Origin: Oceanibaculum nanhaiense
Lineage (GTDB): Bacteria > Pseudomonadota > Alphaproteobacteria > Oceanibaculales > Oceanibaculaceae
Length of the DNA stretch: 64,000 nucleotides
Direction of reading: 5' to 3'
Assembly (NCBI RefSeq): GCF_002148795.1
Contig: NZ_MPOB01000007.1
Coordinates: 1 to 64,000 of the forward strand
Numbering within the stretch: the first letter of the stretch is position 1; each line of letters begins with the position of its first letter. The position numbers were made by a program, and so were the translations under genes. Below the pieces are notes generated by a model that was not told where the DNA came from, made no database searches, and was given only the letters and a program-made list of their open reading frames with translations. Below, one piece after another: positions 1-8,446 of this stretch.

Positions 1-47
1 GAAGACAACCATGCACCCGGCAGCGTCGTCTCGACGCAATAATATGC

Positions 48-314
48 TTGACGCCCCAGAAGCGATTAGACAACCCCATCAATCTGTCCAGCCATAAGGG
101 TCCGCGGACTCGCCAGATGATCGAAACAGCGGGAGCGCCGTTGCTGTTTCTTCCGCCCTACAGCCCGGACTTCTCGAAGCTCAAGGCAATGCTCAGGAAG
201 GCAGCCGAGCGCACCATCGACGGCCTGTGGGACAGGATCGGCAGCCTGATCCCAACCTTCACAGTGCAGGAATGTGCCAATTACATCGCCGCCGCCGGAT
301 ACGATGCAGCATGA
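48..314 (+). pseudogene. IS630-family transposase, C-terminal remnant
   Basis: The reading frame matches the C-terminal part of an IS630/Tc1-type DDE transposase. It has the DN..LSSHKG stretch, the LFLPPYSPDF block, the KLKAMLRKAAERT helix and the ECANYIAAAGY end. About six residues normally found between PYSPDF and KLK (the N-P-I-E region holding the last catalytic Glu) are missing, and the N-terminal helix-turn-helix half is absent or lies outside the window. It is therefore an inactive fragment, probably left from an insertion that disrupted the left side of the conjugative module. No terminal inverted repeat was identified. Confidence 0.8.
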
Positions 315-1017
315 ACGAATTCTGCTCTAAAAGCGGAACCTATCGAACGCCGGTCGTAGCAGGTTAGTCCGCTCCTCTAGCGGGCTGCGAAAGTGTGAGA
401 AGGTCGAACGGAGAGTAAGGCGCCACGGTCAATAAGACGGGATCGGGAAAACCAGATCATGGATGCGCACCTCGAGCGCGCCAGATTGTATTGGCCCAAT
501 CCGCGAAATCCCCATACGGGCCCGCAGCGTGTGATAGCCGCAACAGAGGCCGGACACATGTCAGCACCCGACTACGCTCCGAACTCTTCGAAAAGATTCT
601 TCTTGCATCAACGGGGGCGTCCAGACAGGTCCATGAGGATAGTTTCGCCGGGCCTGAGCGTCGGTCCCAGGACCTGTTCGACTTGGTCGGAAACGCACGA
701 CCGCGCATGGCGCCGTCGAGCAGCAAGGGTGCTGTCCTGCTGTCGGTTCGAAGAAAGGCCGATGCCGGCATTGCCGTTGGCGCGGAGGGTACCAACATAG
801 CCACTTAATTGTCCGATGTCGTTCTTGTAGGGGCCTATGTCTTAGAACCGTCTTTCGGCATTTCCACATGGCCTGCACGCTGCTGCTCTTTCGGGTCGTA
901 GTGGCGGGGTCTTCCTCCGTCGATCCTATTGTGGGAGTTGTGCACATGGCCTCGGCGGCATACTTCGTTTGGCAGGCGACTCATTATGCCAAGTGGTTGT
1001 CCTGATCGTAGAACGTC
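315..1017. other. Gene-poor stretch upstream of traG
   Basis: About 700 bases with no gene I can support. Several overlapping open frames exist on both strands (around 457-808), but none has a recognisable domain or a convincing ribosome binding site. In related trb-type elements the S26 signal peptidase and relaxase genes usually sit just before traG; neither is visible here. Confidence 0.5.
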
Positions 1018-1069
1018 GATCGCATTCCATCGTATATAAAGACCATAAGCGCTTCTGTCGCATCGCTCG
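1018..1069 (+). promoter_or_regulatory. Shared promoter-like block, copy 1 (traG)
   Basis: A block beginning GATCGCATTCC, followed by TATATAA and GACCATAAGC (1041-1050). It is closely repeated at 3168 and partly at 15609. The GRCCRTAAG motif lies 68 nt before the traG start codon, with almost the same spacing in the other copies. TATATAA could serve as a -10 element. Promoter function is inferred. Confidence 0.55.
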
Positions 1070-1108
1070 ATTATCGTTCCGTTTGTCTCAAGCAGCGGAA
1101 CGACGCCC

Positions 1109-3145
1109 ATGACCCCCACCAAGCTCCTGATCGGCCAGATCGCCGTCGTCTTCGCCATCGTCATCCTCGGCGTATGGGCGGCGACGCAGTGGTGCGCCGA
1201 CATGTTGGGCTATCAGGCGCAGCTTGGCAGCCCCTGGTTCGTCCTGTTCGGCTGGCCGGTCTATCAGCCGTGGAAGCTGTTCGAGTGGTGGTATTTCTAC
1301 GAGGCCTATGCGCCGGAGGTATTCGACAAGGCCGGGATGCTGGCGGCGGGCAGCGGCTTCATGGGCTGTGCGGCGGCGATTATCGGCTCACTGTGGCGCG
1401 CGCGGCAGAGCAGGCTCGTCACCACCTATGGCTCCTCGCGCTGGGCCTTGCCGCGCGAGATTCGCAAGGCCGGCCTGTTCCGTCCGGCAGGCGTGTTCCT
1501 CGGTAGGTTCGCCGACCAGTATCTTCGCCATGACGGACCGGAGCATGTCATGGCCTTCGCGCCGACGCGCTCGGGCAAGGGCGTCGGCCTCGTCGTCCCG
1601 ACCCTTCTCACCTGGACCGGCTCGGCCGTCATCCACGACATCAAGGGCGAAAACTGGCAGTTGACCGCTGGCTGGCGCGCGAAATTTTCGCATTGCCTGC
1701 TATTCAACCCGACCGACCTGCGGTCGGCCCGCTACAATCCGCTGCTGGAGGTACGCAAGGGGCCGGACGAGGTGCGCGACGTCCAGAACATCGCCGATAT
1801 CCTGGTCGATCCCGAGGGTGCGCTCGAGCGCCGGAACCATTGGGAAAAGACCAGTCACGCCTTGCTGGTCGGCGCCATCCTGCACGTGCTTTATGCCGAG
1901 GAGGAGAAGACGCTGGCGCGAGTCGCCACCTTCCTGTCCGATCCGCGCCGGTCCTTCGCGGCGACGCTGCGGCGGATGATGGCGACCAACCATCTCGGCA
2001 CGCCGGAGAACCCGAGGGTCCATCCGGTCGTGGCTTCGGCCGCGCGTGAGGTGCTGAACAAGTCGGAGAACGAGCGCTCGGGTGTGCTCTCCACCGCCAT
2101 GTCCTTCCTCGGACTCTATCGCGACCCGACCGTCGCGGCGACGACCTCGGCCTGCGACTGGCGCATCGCCGATCTCATGGATGCCGAACATCCGGTCTCG
2201 CTCTATCTCGTCATCCCGCCATCCGACATCTCGCGCACCAAGCCGTTGGTGCGACTGGTGTTGAACCAGATCGGGCGGCGGTTGACCGAGCGGCTGGAAG
2301 GAGACCCGAAGAAGACCCGCAGGCATCAGCTCATAATGATGCTCGACGAGTTTCCGGCGCTGGGACGGCTTGATTTCTTCGAAACGGCATTGGCCTTCAT
2401 GGCCGGGTACGGCATCCGTGCCTATCTGATCGCTCAGAGCCTCAATCAGATTTCCAAGGCGTATGGCGAGAACAATGCCATTCTCGACAACTGCCATGTT
2501 CGCATCGCCTTTTCGTCAAACGATGAGCGGACGGCGAAGCGAATCTCCGACGCCCTCGGCACAGCGACCGAACTGCGCGCCCAGCGCAACTATGCCGGCC
2601 ACCGGCTGGCGCCGTGGCTGTCGCATGTGATGGTCAGCCGGCAGGAGACGGCGCGTCCGTTGCTTACGCCCGGCGAGGTAATGCAATTGCCCTCCGCGGA
2701 CGAGCTGGTGCTGGTCTCCGGCCTGCCGCCAATGCGGGCGAAGAAGCTCCGCTATTACGAAGATCGGAACTTCACTCAGCGTGTCCTGCCGGCCCCACAG
2801 CTTTCCGAAGGCGGCTACGAGGACAAACCGGCACCGCGCCCCGACGACTGGAGCGGCCAGGTGCGCGATACCGACGACCGCCTGATGCCTTCCGACGAGG
2901 ACGGTACCAGGCGCGGTTCCCTTGGCGAGGAGGGCGGGCTTCAGCAGCAGCGCCACCCGGGCTTGGCGGAGGAAGATACCGCGAAGTCCGTCGAGCCGGG
3001 GCAGCCGGATTTTCCGGGGCTCGATGCGGACGAGTCGGATGTCGTCGCCGACAAGCGCGCCCTGGATCGGCTGTCGAAGCCGGCGCGCGTTTATGGCGTC
3101 AACGAAGCGCTGGGGCCGGAGAAAGATATCCTCGAAGGATTCTGA
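1109..3145 (+). CDS. traG: Conjugal transfer coupling protein TraG (VirD4-like ATPase)
   Basis: This is the type IV coupling protein, an inner-membrane ATPase that brings the relaxase-DNA complex to the mating pore. The 678-residue product has two N-terminal membrane segments (about residues 7-26 and 75-95). Its Walker A motif is APTRSGKG (151-158) and its Walker B region is MMLDEFPALG (about 408-417). The Asp/Ser-rich tail from about residue 570 is typical of the TraG branch. Length fits the family (about 630-690). The gene heads the transfer operon, 116 bases before the ribbon-helix-helix gene. The start is the first ATG after the conserved promoter-like block; the ribosome binding site is weak. 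Confidence 0.93.
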   Translation: MTPTKLLIGQIAVVFAIVILGVWAATQWCADMLGYQAQLGSPWFVLFGWPVYQPWKLFEWWYFYEAYAPEVFDKAGMLAAGSGFMGCAAAIIGSLWRARQSRLVTTYGSSRWALPREIRKAGLFRPAGVFLGRFADQYLRHDGPEHVMAFAPTRSGKGVGLVVPTLLTWTGSAVIHDIKGENWQLTAGWRAKFSHCLLFNPTDLRSARYNPLLEVRKGPDEVRDVQNIADILVDPEGALERRNHWEKTSHALLVGAILHVLYAEEEKTLARVATFLSDPRRSFAATLRRMMATNHLGTPENPRVHPVVASAAREVLNKSENERSGVLSTAMSFLGLYRDPTVAATTSACDWRIADLMDAEHPVSLYLVIPPSDISRTKPLVRLVLNQIGRRLTERLEGDPKKTRRHQLIMMLDEFPALGRLDFFETALAFMAGYGIRAYLIAQSLNQISKAYGENNAILDNCHVRIAFSSNDERTAKRISDALGTATELRAQRNYAGHRLAPWLSHVMVSRQETARPLLTPGEVMQLPSADELVLVSGLPPMRAKKLRYYEDRNFTQRVLPAPQLSEGGYEDKPAPRPDDWSGQVRDTDDRLMPSDEDGTRRGSLGEEGGLQQQRHPGLAEEDTAKSVEPGQPDFPGLDADESDVVADKRALDRLSKPARVYGVNEALGPEKDILEGF

Positions 3146-3167
3146 TCCCGCGCAAGCATCCGCATGT

Positions 3168-3219
3168 GATCGCATTCCGTCGTACATAAAGGCCGTAAGA
3201 GATTCCGGCGCATCCGGCG
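3168..3219 (+). promoter_or_regulatory. Shared promoter-like block, copy 2 (RHH-trb operon)
   Basis: It starts GATCGCATTCC like the copy at 1018 and continues with TACATAA and GGCCGTAAGA (3191-3200). The motif is 71 nt before the start codon at 3262. It falls between traG and the ribbon-helix-helix gene, so the trb genes may have their own promoter. Confidence 0.55.
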
Positions 3220-3261
3220 ATCCTTGTCCTGACTTTTTCAAGACCGTCAGGGCAACACTGC

Positions 3262-3663
3262 ATGAAGCCGCGTCACAACATCTACATCGACGAGGAAACG
3301 AGCGCCGAGCTGGAAGCGCTGGCGGCCAAGCCTGGCGCCTCCAAATCCGCGATCATCACTGACGCGATCCGCCATTACATCCGTCACCGCGGTGCCCATG
3401 CGATCGATGAGGCGTTGAGGATCCGCCTCGACCGGCTGACGCGCGAGAACAACCTCATCCGGCGCGACATCGATGTCCTGACTGAGAGCCTCGCCTTCTT
3501 CGTGCGGCTCTATCTCACCTTCAACGCGCACACGCCGATCCCGGACAAGGCGACGCAGGCGGTCGCGCAGGAGCGTTACCAGAAATTCGTCGAGCAGGTC
3601 GGCCGCCAGATCGCGGGTGGCAAGCGCTCGCTCGGCCCCAGGGACGGAGAGGAAAACCCATGA
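3262..3663 (+). CDS. CopG-type ribbon-helix-helix regulator
   Basis: A 133-residue protein. Residues 4-45 fit a ribbon-helix-helix DNA-binding fold: a short strand (HNIYIDEETSAEL), then a helix-turn-helix (GASKSAIITDAIRHYI). The rest is helical and may mediate oligomerisation. A gene of this kind is standard between traG and trbB in alphaproteobacterial trb clusters, where it is presumed to regulate transfer. Its stop overlaps the trbB start by four bases (ATGA), so the two are translationally coupled. Its own promoter-like block lies 71 nt upstream, which would suit autoregulation; that is inferred. Confidence 0.8.
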   Translation: MKPRHNIYIDEETSAELEALAAKPGASKSAIITDAIRHYIRHRGAHAIDEALRIRLDRLTRENNLIRRDIDVLTESLAFFVRLYLTFNAHTPIPDKATQAVAQERYQKFVEQVGRQIAGGKRSLGPRDGEENP

Positions 3664-4625
3664 GCACGACTGCCGAAGAACGCCGTCGCGCCATGCTGAA
3701 GACGGCGATGGGGCCGGCAATTGCCGAGGCGCTGTCCGATGCCGCCGTGATCGAGGTGATGGTCAACCCCGACGGCAGACTCTGGATCGACCGGCTCGGC
3801 GACGGGCGGGGCGATGCGGGCCTGCGTATTTACCCCTCCGAAACCGAGCGGATCATCCGCCTGGTGGCCTCCCATGTCCGCACCGAGGTGCATGCGGACA
3901 ATCCCATCGTCAGCGCCGAACTGCCGTCGGGCGAGCGCTTCGAGGGCGTGCTGCCCCCGGTCGCATTGGCGCCGTGCTTCGCCATCCGCAAGCCCGCCGC
4001 GAAGATATTCACCCTGACTGATTACGTCCGCACCCAGATCATGATCCCGATCCAAGCCGAAGCCCTCAGGCAGGCGGTGCGGGAGCGGAAGAACATACTG
4101 GTCGCGGGTGGAACCTCCTCGGGCAAGACCACGCTTGCCAATGCGCTGCTTGCTGAGATCGCCAACTGCGACGAGCGGGTGATCCTCATCGAGGATACGC
4201 GCGAGCTGCAATGCGCGGCGAAGGATTGTGTGGCGCTGCGCACACGGCCGGGCGTCGTATCTCTGGCCGATCTCGTACGCTCGACCCTGCGCCTGCGCCC
4301 CGACCGCATCATTGTCGGCGAGGTGCGGGGCGCCGAAGCGCTCGACATGCTCAAGGCCTGGAACACCGGCCATCCCGGCGGCATCGCGACCGTGCATGCC
4401 AATTCCGCCCATGCCGCCCTCTACCGGATTGAGCAACTCGTCCAGGAGAGCGTCACCGTCATCCCGCGTCGCCTGATCGCGGAGGCGATCGATCTCGTGG
4501 TGTTCATCGCCGGGCGCGGCTCATCCCGCCGCATCGAGACCATCGCCGAAGTCACCGGCCTCGACGCCAACGGCGATTACGCGGTGACCACGCTTTCCAT
4601 GCCCCAACTGCAATCGCTCTCATGA
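3660..4625 (+). CDS. trbB: P-type conjugative transfer ATPase TrbB (VirB11-like)
   Basis: A hexameric secretion ATPase acting at the cytoplasmic face of the type IV secretion system. The 321-residue product contains Walker A GGTSSGKT (150-157), the Asp-box region RVILIEDTRELQ just after it, and the LRPDRIIVGEVRGAEALDML Walker B and GHPGGIATVHANSA His-box motifs characteristic of VirB11/PulE enzymes. Length matches TrbB (about 320). The gene overlaps the upstream regulator, and its stop (4623-4625) lies just before the better trbC start. Confidence 0.95.
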   Translation: MSTTAEERRRAMLKTAMGPAIAEALSDAAVIEVMVNPDGRLWIDRLGDGRGDAGLRIYPSETERIIRLVASHVRTEVHADNPIVSAELPSGERFEGVLPPVALAPCFAIRKPAAKIFTLTDYVRTQIMIPIQAEALRQAVRERKNILVAGGTSSGKTTLANALLAEIANCDERVILIEDTRELQCAAKDCVALRTRPGVVSLADLVRSTLRLRPDRIIVGEVRGAEALDMLKAWNTGHPGGIATVHANSAHAALYRIEQLVQESVTVIPRRLIAEAIDLVVFIAGRGSSRRIETIAEVTGLDANGDYAVTTLSMPQLQSLS

Positions 4626-4636
4626 AAGGACATCGC

Positions 4637-4945
4637 ATGCGCAAAAAGCTCCGATTTCTGTCGGCTACCGCCCTCACGTTTCTGCTCACGGCCCCGGCCT
4701 ATGCGGCGGGCTCCGGCATGCCGTGGGAAGAACCGCTCCAGCGCATCCTGGAATCGGTTCAGGGGCCGGTGGCCAAGATCGTCGCGGTGATCATCATCAT
4801 AATCACCGGCCTGACGCTCGCCTTCGGCGAGACCTCGGGCGGCTTCCGGCGGCTGATCCAGATCGTCTTCGGCCTGTCCATCGCCTTCGCGGCGTCGAGC
4901 TTCTTCCTCTCCTTCTTCTCCTTCGGCGGCGGGGCGCTCGTCTGA
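4637..4945 (+). CDS. trbC: Conjugative pilin TrbC (VirB2-like)
   Basis: A 102-residue pilin precursor. It has a cleavable N-terminal signal (about residues 1-26, ending AYAAG) and two hydrophobic segments (about 45-64 and 78-96) separated by a short glycine-rich loop, the usual VirB2/TrbC layout. I prefer the ATG at 4637 because AAAGGA at 4625-4630 is well placed for it. An in-frame ATG at 4622 would add five residues but overlaps the trbB stop and lacks a good ribosome binding site. Its stop codon overlaps the trbD start (ATGGA following TGA). Confidence 0.9.
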   Translation: MRKKLRFLSATALTFLLTAPAYAAGSGMPWEEPLQRILESVQGPVAKIVAVIIIIITGLTLAFGETSGGFRRLIQIVFGLSIAFAASSFFLSFFSFGGGALV

Positions 4946-5214
4946 TGGATGCTGCTCGCCACATCGAGGGCTTCGAAATCCCGGTCCATCGCGCGCTGAC
5001 CGAGCCGATCCTGCTCGGCGGCGCGCCGCGCGCCGTCGCCATCCTCAACGGCACGCTCGCGGCCGCCATCGGCCTCGGTCTCCAGCAGTGGATCGCCGGG
5101 CTCGGCCTGTTCGTCGCCGGGCATACGCTCAGCGTTTTTGCGGCTCGGCGCGATCCGGACTTCCTGTCCGTGCTCGCCCGCCAACTGCGTCAACGGGGGT
5201 GGTGGCGATGCTGA
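4945..5214 (+). CDS. trbD: Conjugal transfer protein TrbD (VirB3-like)
   Basis: A small 89-residue inner-membrane protein that works with the TrbE ATPase. It opens with a short polar segment (EGFEIPVHRALTEPILLGGAPR), typical of TrbD/VirB3, followed by two closely spaced membrane segments (about residues 32-66). The ATG overlaps the trbC stop by one base, and the 3' end overlaps the trbE start. The order trbB-C-D-E is the canonical one, which makes the assignment firm despite the small size. Confidence 0.9.
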   Translation: MDAARHIEGFEIPVHRALTEPILLGGAPRAVAILNGTLAAAIGLGLQQWIAGLGLFVAGHTLSVFAARRDPDFLSVLARQLRQRGWWRC

Positions 5215-7715
5215 GCTTGGCCGAATACCGTGGGCGAGCCGACCGGCTCGCCGATCTTCTGCCCTGGGCGGCGCTCCTCGCGCCCGGCATCGTCCTCAAC
5301 AAGGACGGCAGTTTCCAGCGCAGCTTCCGCTTTCGCGGCCCCGATCTCGAAAGCGCGACGGAGGCCGAACTGGTCGGGCTCGGCGCACGGGCCAACAATG
5401 CGCTGAAGCGCCTTGGCTCCGGCTGGGCGCTGTTCTTCGAGGCGGAGCGGCTTGAGGCGCAGGATTATCCGCGGTCCAACTTCCCGGATGCGGCCTCATG
5501 GCTCGTCGATGAGGAACGCCGCGCGGCCTTTGAAGGTGAGTCAGATCAGTCATCGCCCCGGTGGAGCGATGACCCGGCGAACGGGCAGGGCCGGCATTTC
5601 GAAAGCCGCTTTCACCTCACACTTCTCTACATGCCGCCGCCCGACGCGCAGGCGCGCACCGAGAATGCGCTGCTGGATTCCGACCGGAAGGGGGAAGGGG
5701 ACGGCGGCGGCCGCAACTGGCGGCAGGAACTGGCCCGGTTCCGGGACGAGACCGAGCGGGTGCTGGATTTGCTCAGCGGCTTCCTGCCGGAGATCCGCGC
5801 GCTCGACGATGCCGAGACGCTGACCTTTCTGCACGGGGCGATTTCGACGAAGCGCCATCCCGTCGCCGTGCCCGAAACGCCGATGTATCTTGATGGCGTG
5901 CTGGTCGATACGCCCTTGACCGGCGGCCTGGAGCCGATGCTCGGCGACCGGCACTTGCGGACGCTGACGATCCTCGGCTTTCCGAACGCGACCCGCCCCG
6001 GCATCCTCGACGCACTGAACCATCAGGACTTTGCCTATCGCTGGGGCACGCGCTTCATCCCGCTCGATAAGATGGCGGCGACGAAGGTGCTCACCCGCCT
6101 GCGCCGGCAGTGGTTTGCCAAGCGCAAGTCGATCACCGCCATCCTGCGCGAGGTGCTGACCAACGAGCCTGCTGCACTGGTCGATAGCGACGCCGACAAC
6201 AAGGCGCTCGATGCAGACGCCGCTTTGCAGGCGCTTGGCAGTGATCATGTCGGTTTCGGTTATCTGACGACGAGCATCACCGTCTGGGACGAGGACCGGG
6301 AGGCCGCGGAGGAAAAGGTCCGCGCCGTCGAGCGCATCGTCAACGGCCTCGGCTTCACCTGCATTCGGGAAACGGTGAATGCCGTCGAAGCCTGGCTCGG
6401 TTCACTGCCGGGCCATGTCTACGCCAATGTCCGGCAGCCGCTCGTCCACACACTGAACCTCGCCCATCTCATGCCGCTCTCGGCGGTGTGGGCCGGACCG
6501 GCGCACAATGCCCATCTCGACGGCCCGCCGCTACTCTATGCGGAAACCAGCGGCTCCACACCGTTCCGCCTCTCCACCCATGTGGGCGATGTCGGCCACA
6601 TGCTGATCGTGGGTCCGACCGGCGCAGGCAAGTCGGTACTCTTGTCGCTGATCGCACTGCAATTCCGGCGCTATGCCGGCTCTCAGGTCTACATCTTCGA
6701 CAAGGGCAATTCGGCGCGCGCCGCCGTGCTCGCCATGGGTGGGGAGCATCATGCGCTGGGTGCGGCCCCTGATGACATCACGAATGCGCTCGCCTTCCAG
6801 CCGCTCCGCGACATCGACGATCCGGCGACGCGAAGCTGGGCGGCGGAATGGATCGGCGCGCTGCTCGCTCATGAGCATGTCACCGTTACCCCGGAAGTGA
6901 AGGAGGCCGTCTGGTCGGCGCTGGGCAACCTCGCCACCGCGCCGGCCGAGGAGCGCACGCTCACCGGCCTGTCCGTCCTCGTCCAGGCGAACGCCCTCAA
7001 GGCCGCGCTCCAGCCCTATACGCTCGACGGCCCCTTCGGCCGGCTGCTCGACGCTGCCGGCGATCGGCTGGCGCTGTCCGACGTCCACTGCTTCGAGACC
7101 GAGGAACTGATGCACGAGGCCAGCGTCGTCCTGCCGGTGCTGACCTATCTCTTCCACCGTCTCGAGGAGCGGTTCACGGGCAATCCAACCCTGTTGGTTC
7201 TCGACGAGGCCTGGGTCTATCTCGACAATCCGCTCTTCGCTGCGCGCATCCGCGAATGGCTGAAGGTCCTGCGCAAGAAGAACGTCTCGGTGATCTTCGC
7301 GACGCAGTCGCTGGCGGACGTGGCCGACAGCGCCATCGCACCCGCCATCATCGAGTCCTGCCCGCAGCGCATTTTCCTTCCCAACGACCGCGCCGTCGAG
7401 CCGCAGGCACGGGCCGCTTATGAGCGCTTCGGTCTCAACGATCGGCAGATCGAACTGATCGCGCAGGCAACGCCCAAACGGCACTACTACCTGCAATCGC
7501 GCCGCGGCAACCGGCTGTTCGAGCTGGGCCTCGGTCCCGTGGCGCTGGCGCTCTGCGGCGCCTCCGATTCCGCCGCGCAGACGCTCATCGACACGATCCT
7601 GGCCGAGCACGGCCGGGAGACCTTCGCCGCCAAGTTCCTGAGGGCGCGCGGCCTCGATTGGGCCGCTGACATCATCGGCCGGTTCTCTCCCCAAACACAG
7701 GAGCCAACACCATGA
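5208..7715 (+). CDS. trbE: Conjugal transfer ATPase TrbE (VirB4-like)
   Basis: The largest secretion ATPase of the mating-pair apparatus, 835 residues from the chosen start. MLSLAEYRGRADRLADLLPW is the usual TrbE beginning, so I use the ATG at 5208 rather than the longer open frame upstream. Walker A is GPTGAGKS (469-476) and Walker B is LLVLDEAW with D666-E667. The downstream RKKNVSVIFATQSLAD segment is also typical. The gene overlaps trbD by seven bases, and its end overlaps trbJ by four (ATGA). No frameshift is visible. Confidence 0.95.
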   Translation: MLSLAEYRGRADRLADLLPWAALLAPGIVLNKDGSFQRSFRFRGPDLESATEAELVGLGARANNALKRLGSGWALFFEAERLEAQDYPRSNFPDAASWLVDEERRAAFEGESDQSSPRWSDDPANGQGRHFESRFHLTLLYMPPPDAQARTENALLDSDRKGEGDGGGRNWRQELARFRDETERVLDLLSGFLPEIRALDDAETLTFLHGAISTKRHPVAVPETPMYLDGVLVDTPLTGGLEPMLGDRHLRTLTILGFPNATRPGILDALNHQDFAYRWGTRFIPLDKMAATKVLTRLRRQWFAKRKSITAILREVLTNEPAALVDSDADNKALDADAALQALGSDHVGFGYLTTSITVWDEDREAAEEKVRAVERIVNGLGFTCIRETVNAVEAWLGSLPGHVYANVRQPLVHTLNLAHLMPLSAVWAGPAHNAHLDGPPLLYAETSGSTPFRLSTHVGDVGHMLIVGPTGAGKSVLLSLIALQFRRYAGSQVYIFDKGNSARAAVLAMGGEHHALGAAPDDITNALAFQPLRDIDDPATRSWAAEWIGALLAHEHVTVTPEVKEAVWSALGNLATAPAEERTLTGLSVLVQANALKAALQPYTLDGPFGRLLDAAGDRLALSDVHCFETEELMHEASVVLPVLTYLFHRLEERFTGNPTLLVLDEAWVYLDNPLFAARIREWLKVLRKKNVSVIFATQSLADVADSAIAPAIIESCPQRIFLPNDRAVEPQARAAYERFGLNDRQIELIAQATPKRHYYLQSRRGNRLFELGLGPVALALCGASDSAAQTLIDTILAEHGRETFAAKFLRARGLDWAADIIGRFSPQTQEPTP

Positions 7716-8425
7716 AACGCACGTCTCTCGCGGCGCTCGTCGCCGCGTCGCTCGCTATCGGCTTGCCACAGGCGGGCCATGCCGCCTGGCCGGTCTTCGA
7801 TGCCACCAACTACGGTCAGAATGTCCTGCAGGCGGCGCGGGCGCTGGAGCAGATCAACAACCAGATCCAGCAGCTCCAGAACCAGGCGGTCATGTTGCAG
7901 AACATGGCAAAGAACCTTCAGCGGCTGGATTTCTCCTCGCTCGGACAACTCCAGGGGGCGCTGAACCGTATCGACGGGCTGATGATGCAGGTCGACGGCC
8001 TCAGCTTCGACCTGACGCAGCTCGAAGGCCAGTGGCGGCAGCAATATCCAAGCTCGTACGACGCCACGGTCAGCACCAGCGATATCGCCACTGCCGCGCG
8101 CGAGCGCTGGCAGAGTGCCATGAACGCTTTCCGCCAAACCATGCGGGTGCAATCGCAGATCGTCGAGAACGTGCGCGCCGACGAAGGGCTACTCACCGAT
8201 CTCGTCAATCGGAGCCAGGGCGCCGTCGGGGCGCTGCAGGCGCAGCAGGCCGCCAACCAGCTCATTGCCCTCTCAGCCAAGCAGCAGATGCAGATCCAGA
8301 CGCTGATGGCCGCCCATTACCGGGCCGAGGCCGAAGACGCCGCGCGCAAGGCGCAGGCGGAGGAAGCGGCGCGCGAGACCACGCGCAGGTTCCTCGGGTC
8401 CGGCTCCGCCTATTCCGGGAACTGA
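7712..8425 (+). CDS. trbJ: P-type conjugative transfer protein TrbJ (VirB5-like)
   Basis: A 237-residue periplasmic or pilus-tip-associated protein. It has an N-terminal signal peptide (cleavage near GHA-AW, residue 24) and a long Gln-rich coiled coil (about 35-75). The charged C-terminal helix rich in Ala, Glu and Arg is also typical. It overlaps the trbE stop by four bases. The next gene is trbL with only a 21-base gap; trbK, which in RP4 lies here and gives entry exclusion, is missing. Confidence 0.9.
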   Translation: MKRTSLAALVAASLAIGLPQAGHAAWPVFDATNYGQNVLQAARALEQINNQIQQLQNQAVMLQNMAKNLQRLDFSSLGQLQGALNRIDGLMMQVDGLSFDLTQLEGQWRQQYPSSYDATVSTSDIATAARERWQSAMNAFRQTMRVQSQIVENVRADEGLLTDLVNRSQGAVGALQAQQAANQLIALSAKQQMQIQTLMAAHYRAEAEDAARKAQAEEAARETTRRFLGSGSAYSGN

Positions 8426-8446
8426 CGGACGGGGAGGCGGCGCGCG

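Noticed and set aside
459-808. Overlapping short frames upstream of traG as possible genes
   Set aside because: Three frames compete, none with a domain or ribosome binding site.
6531-7694. A 387-codon antisense frame in trbE
   Set aside because: It lies opposite conserved TrbE motifs; no domain or start signal was seen.
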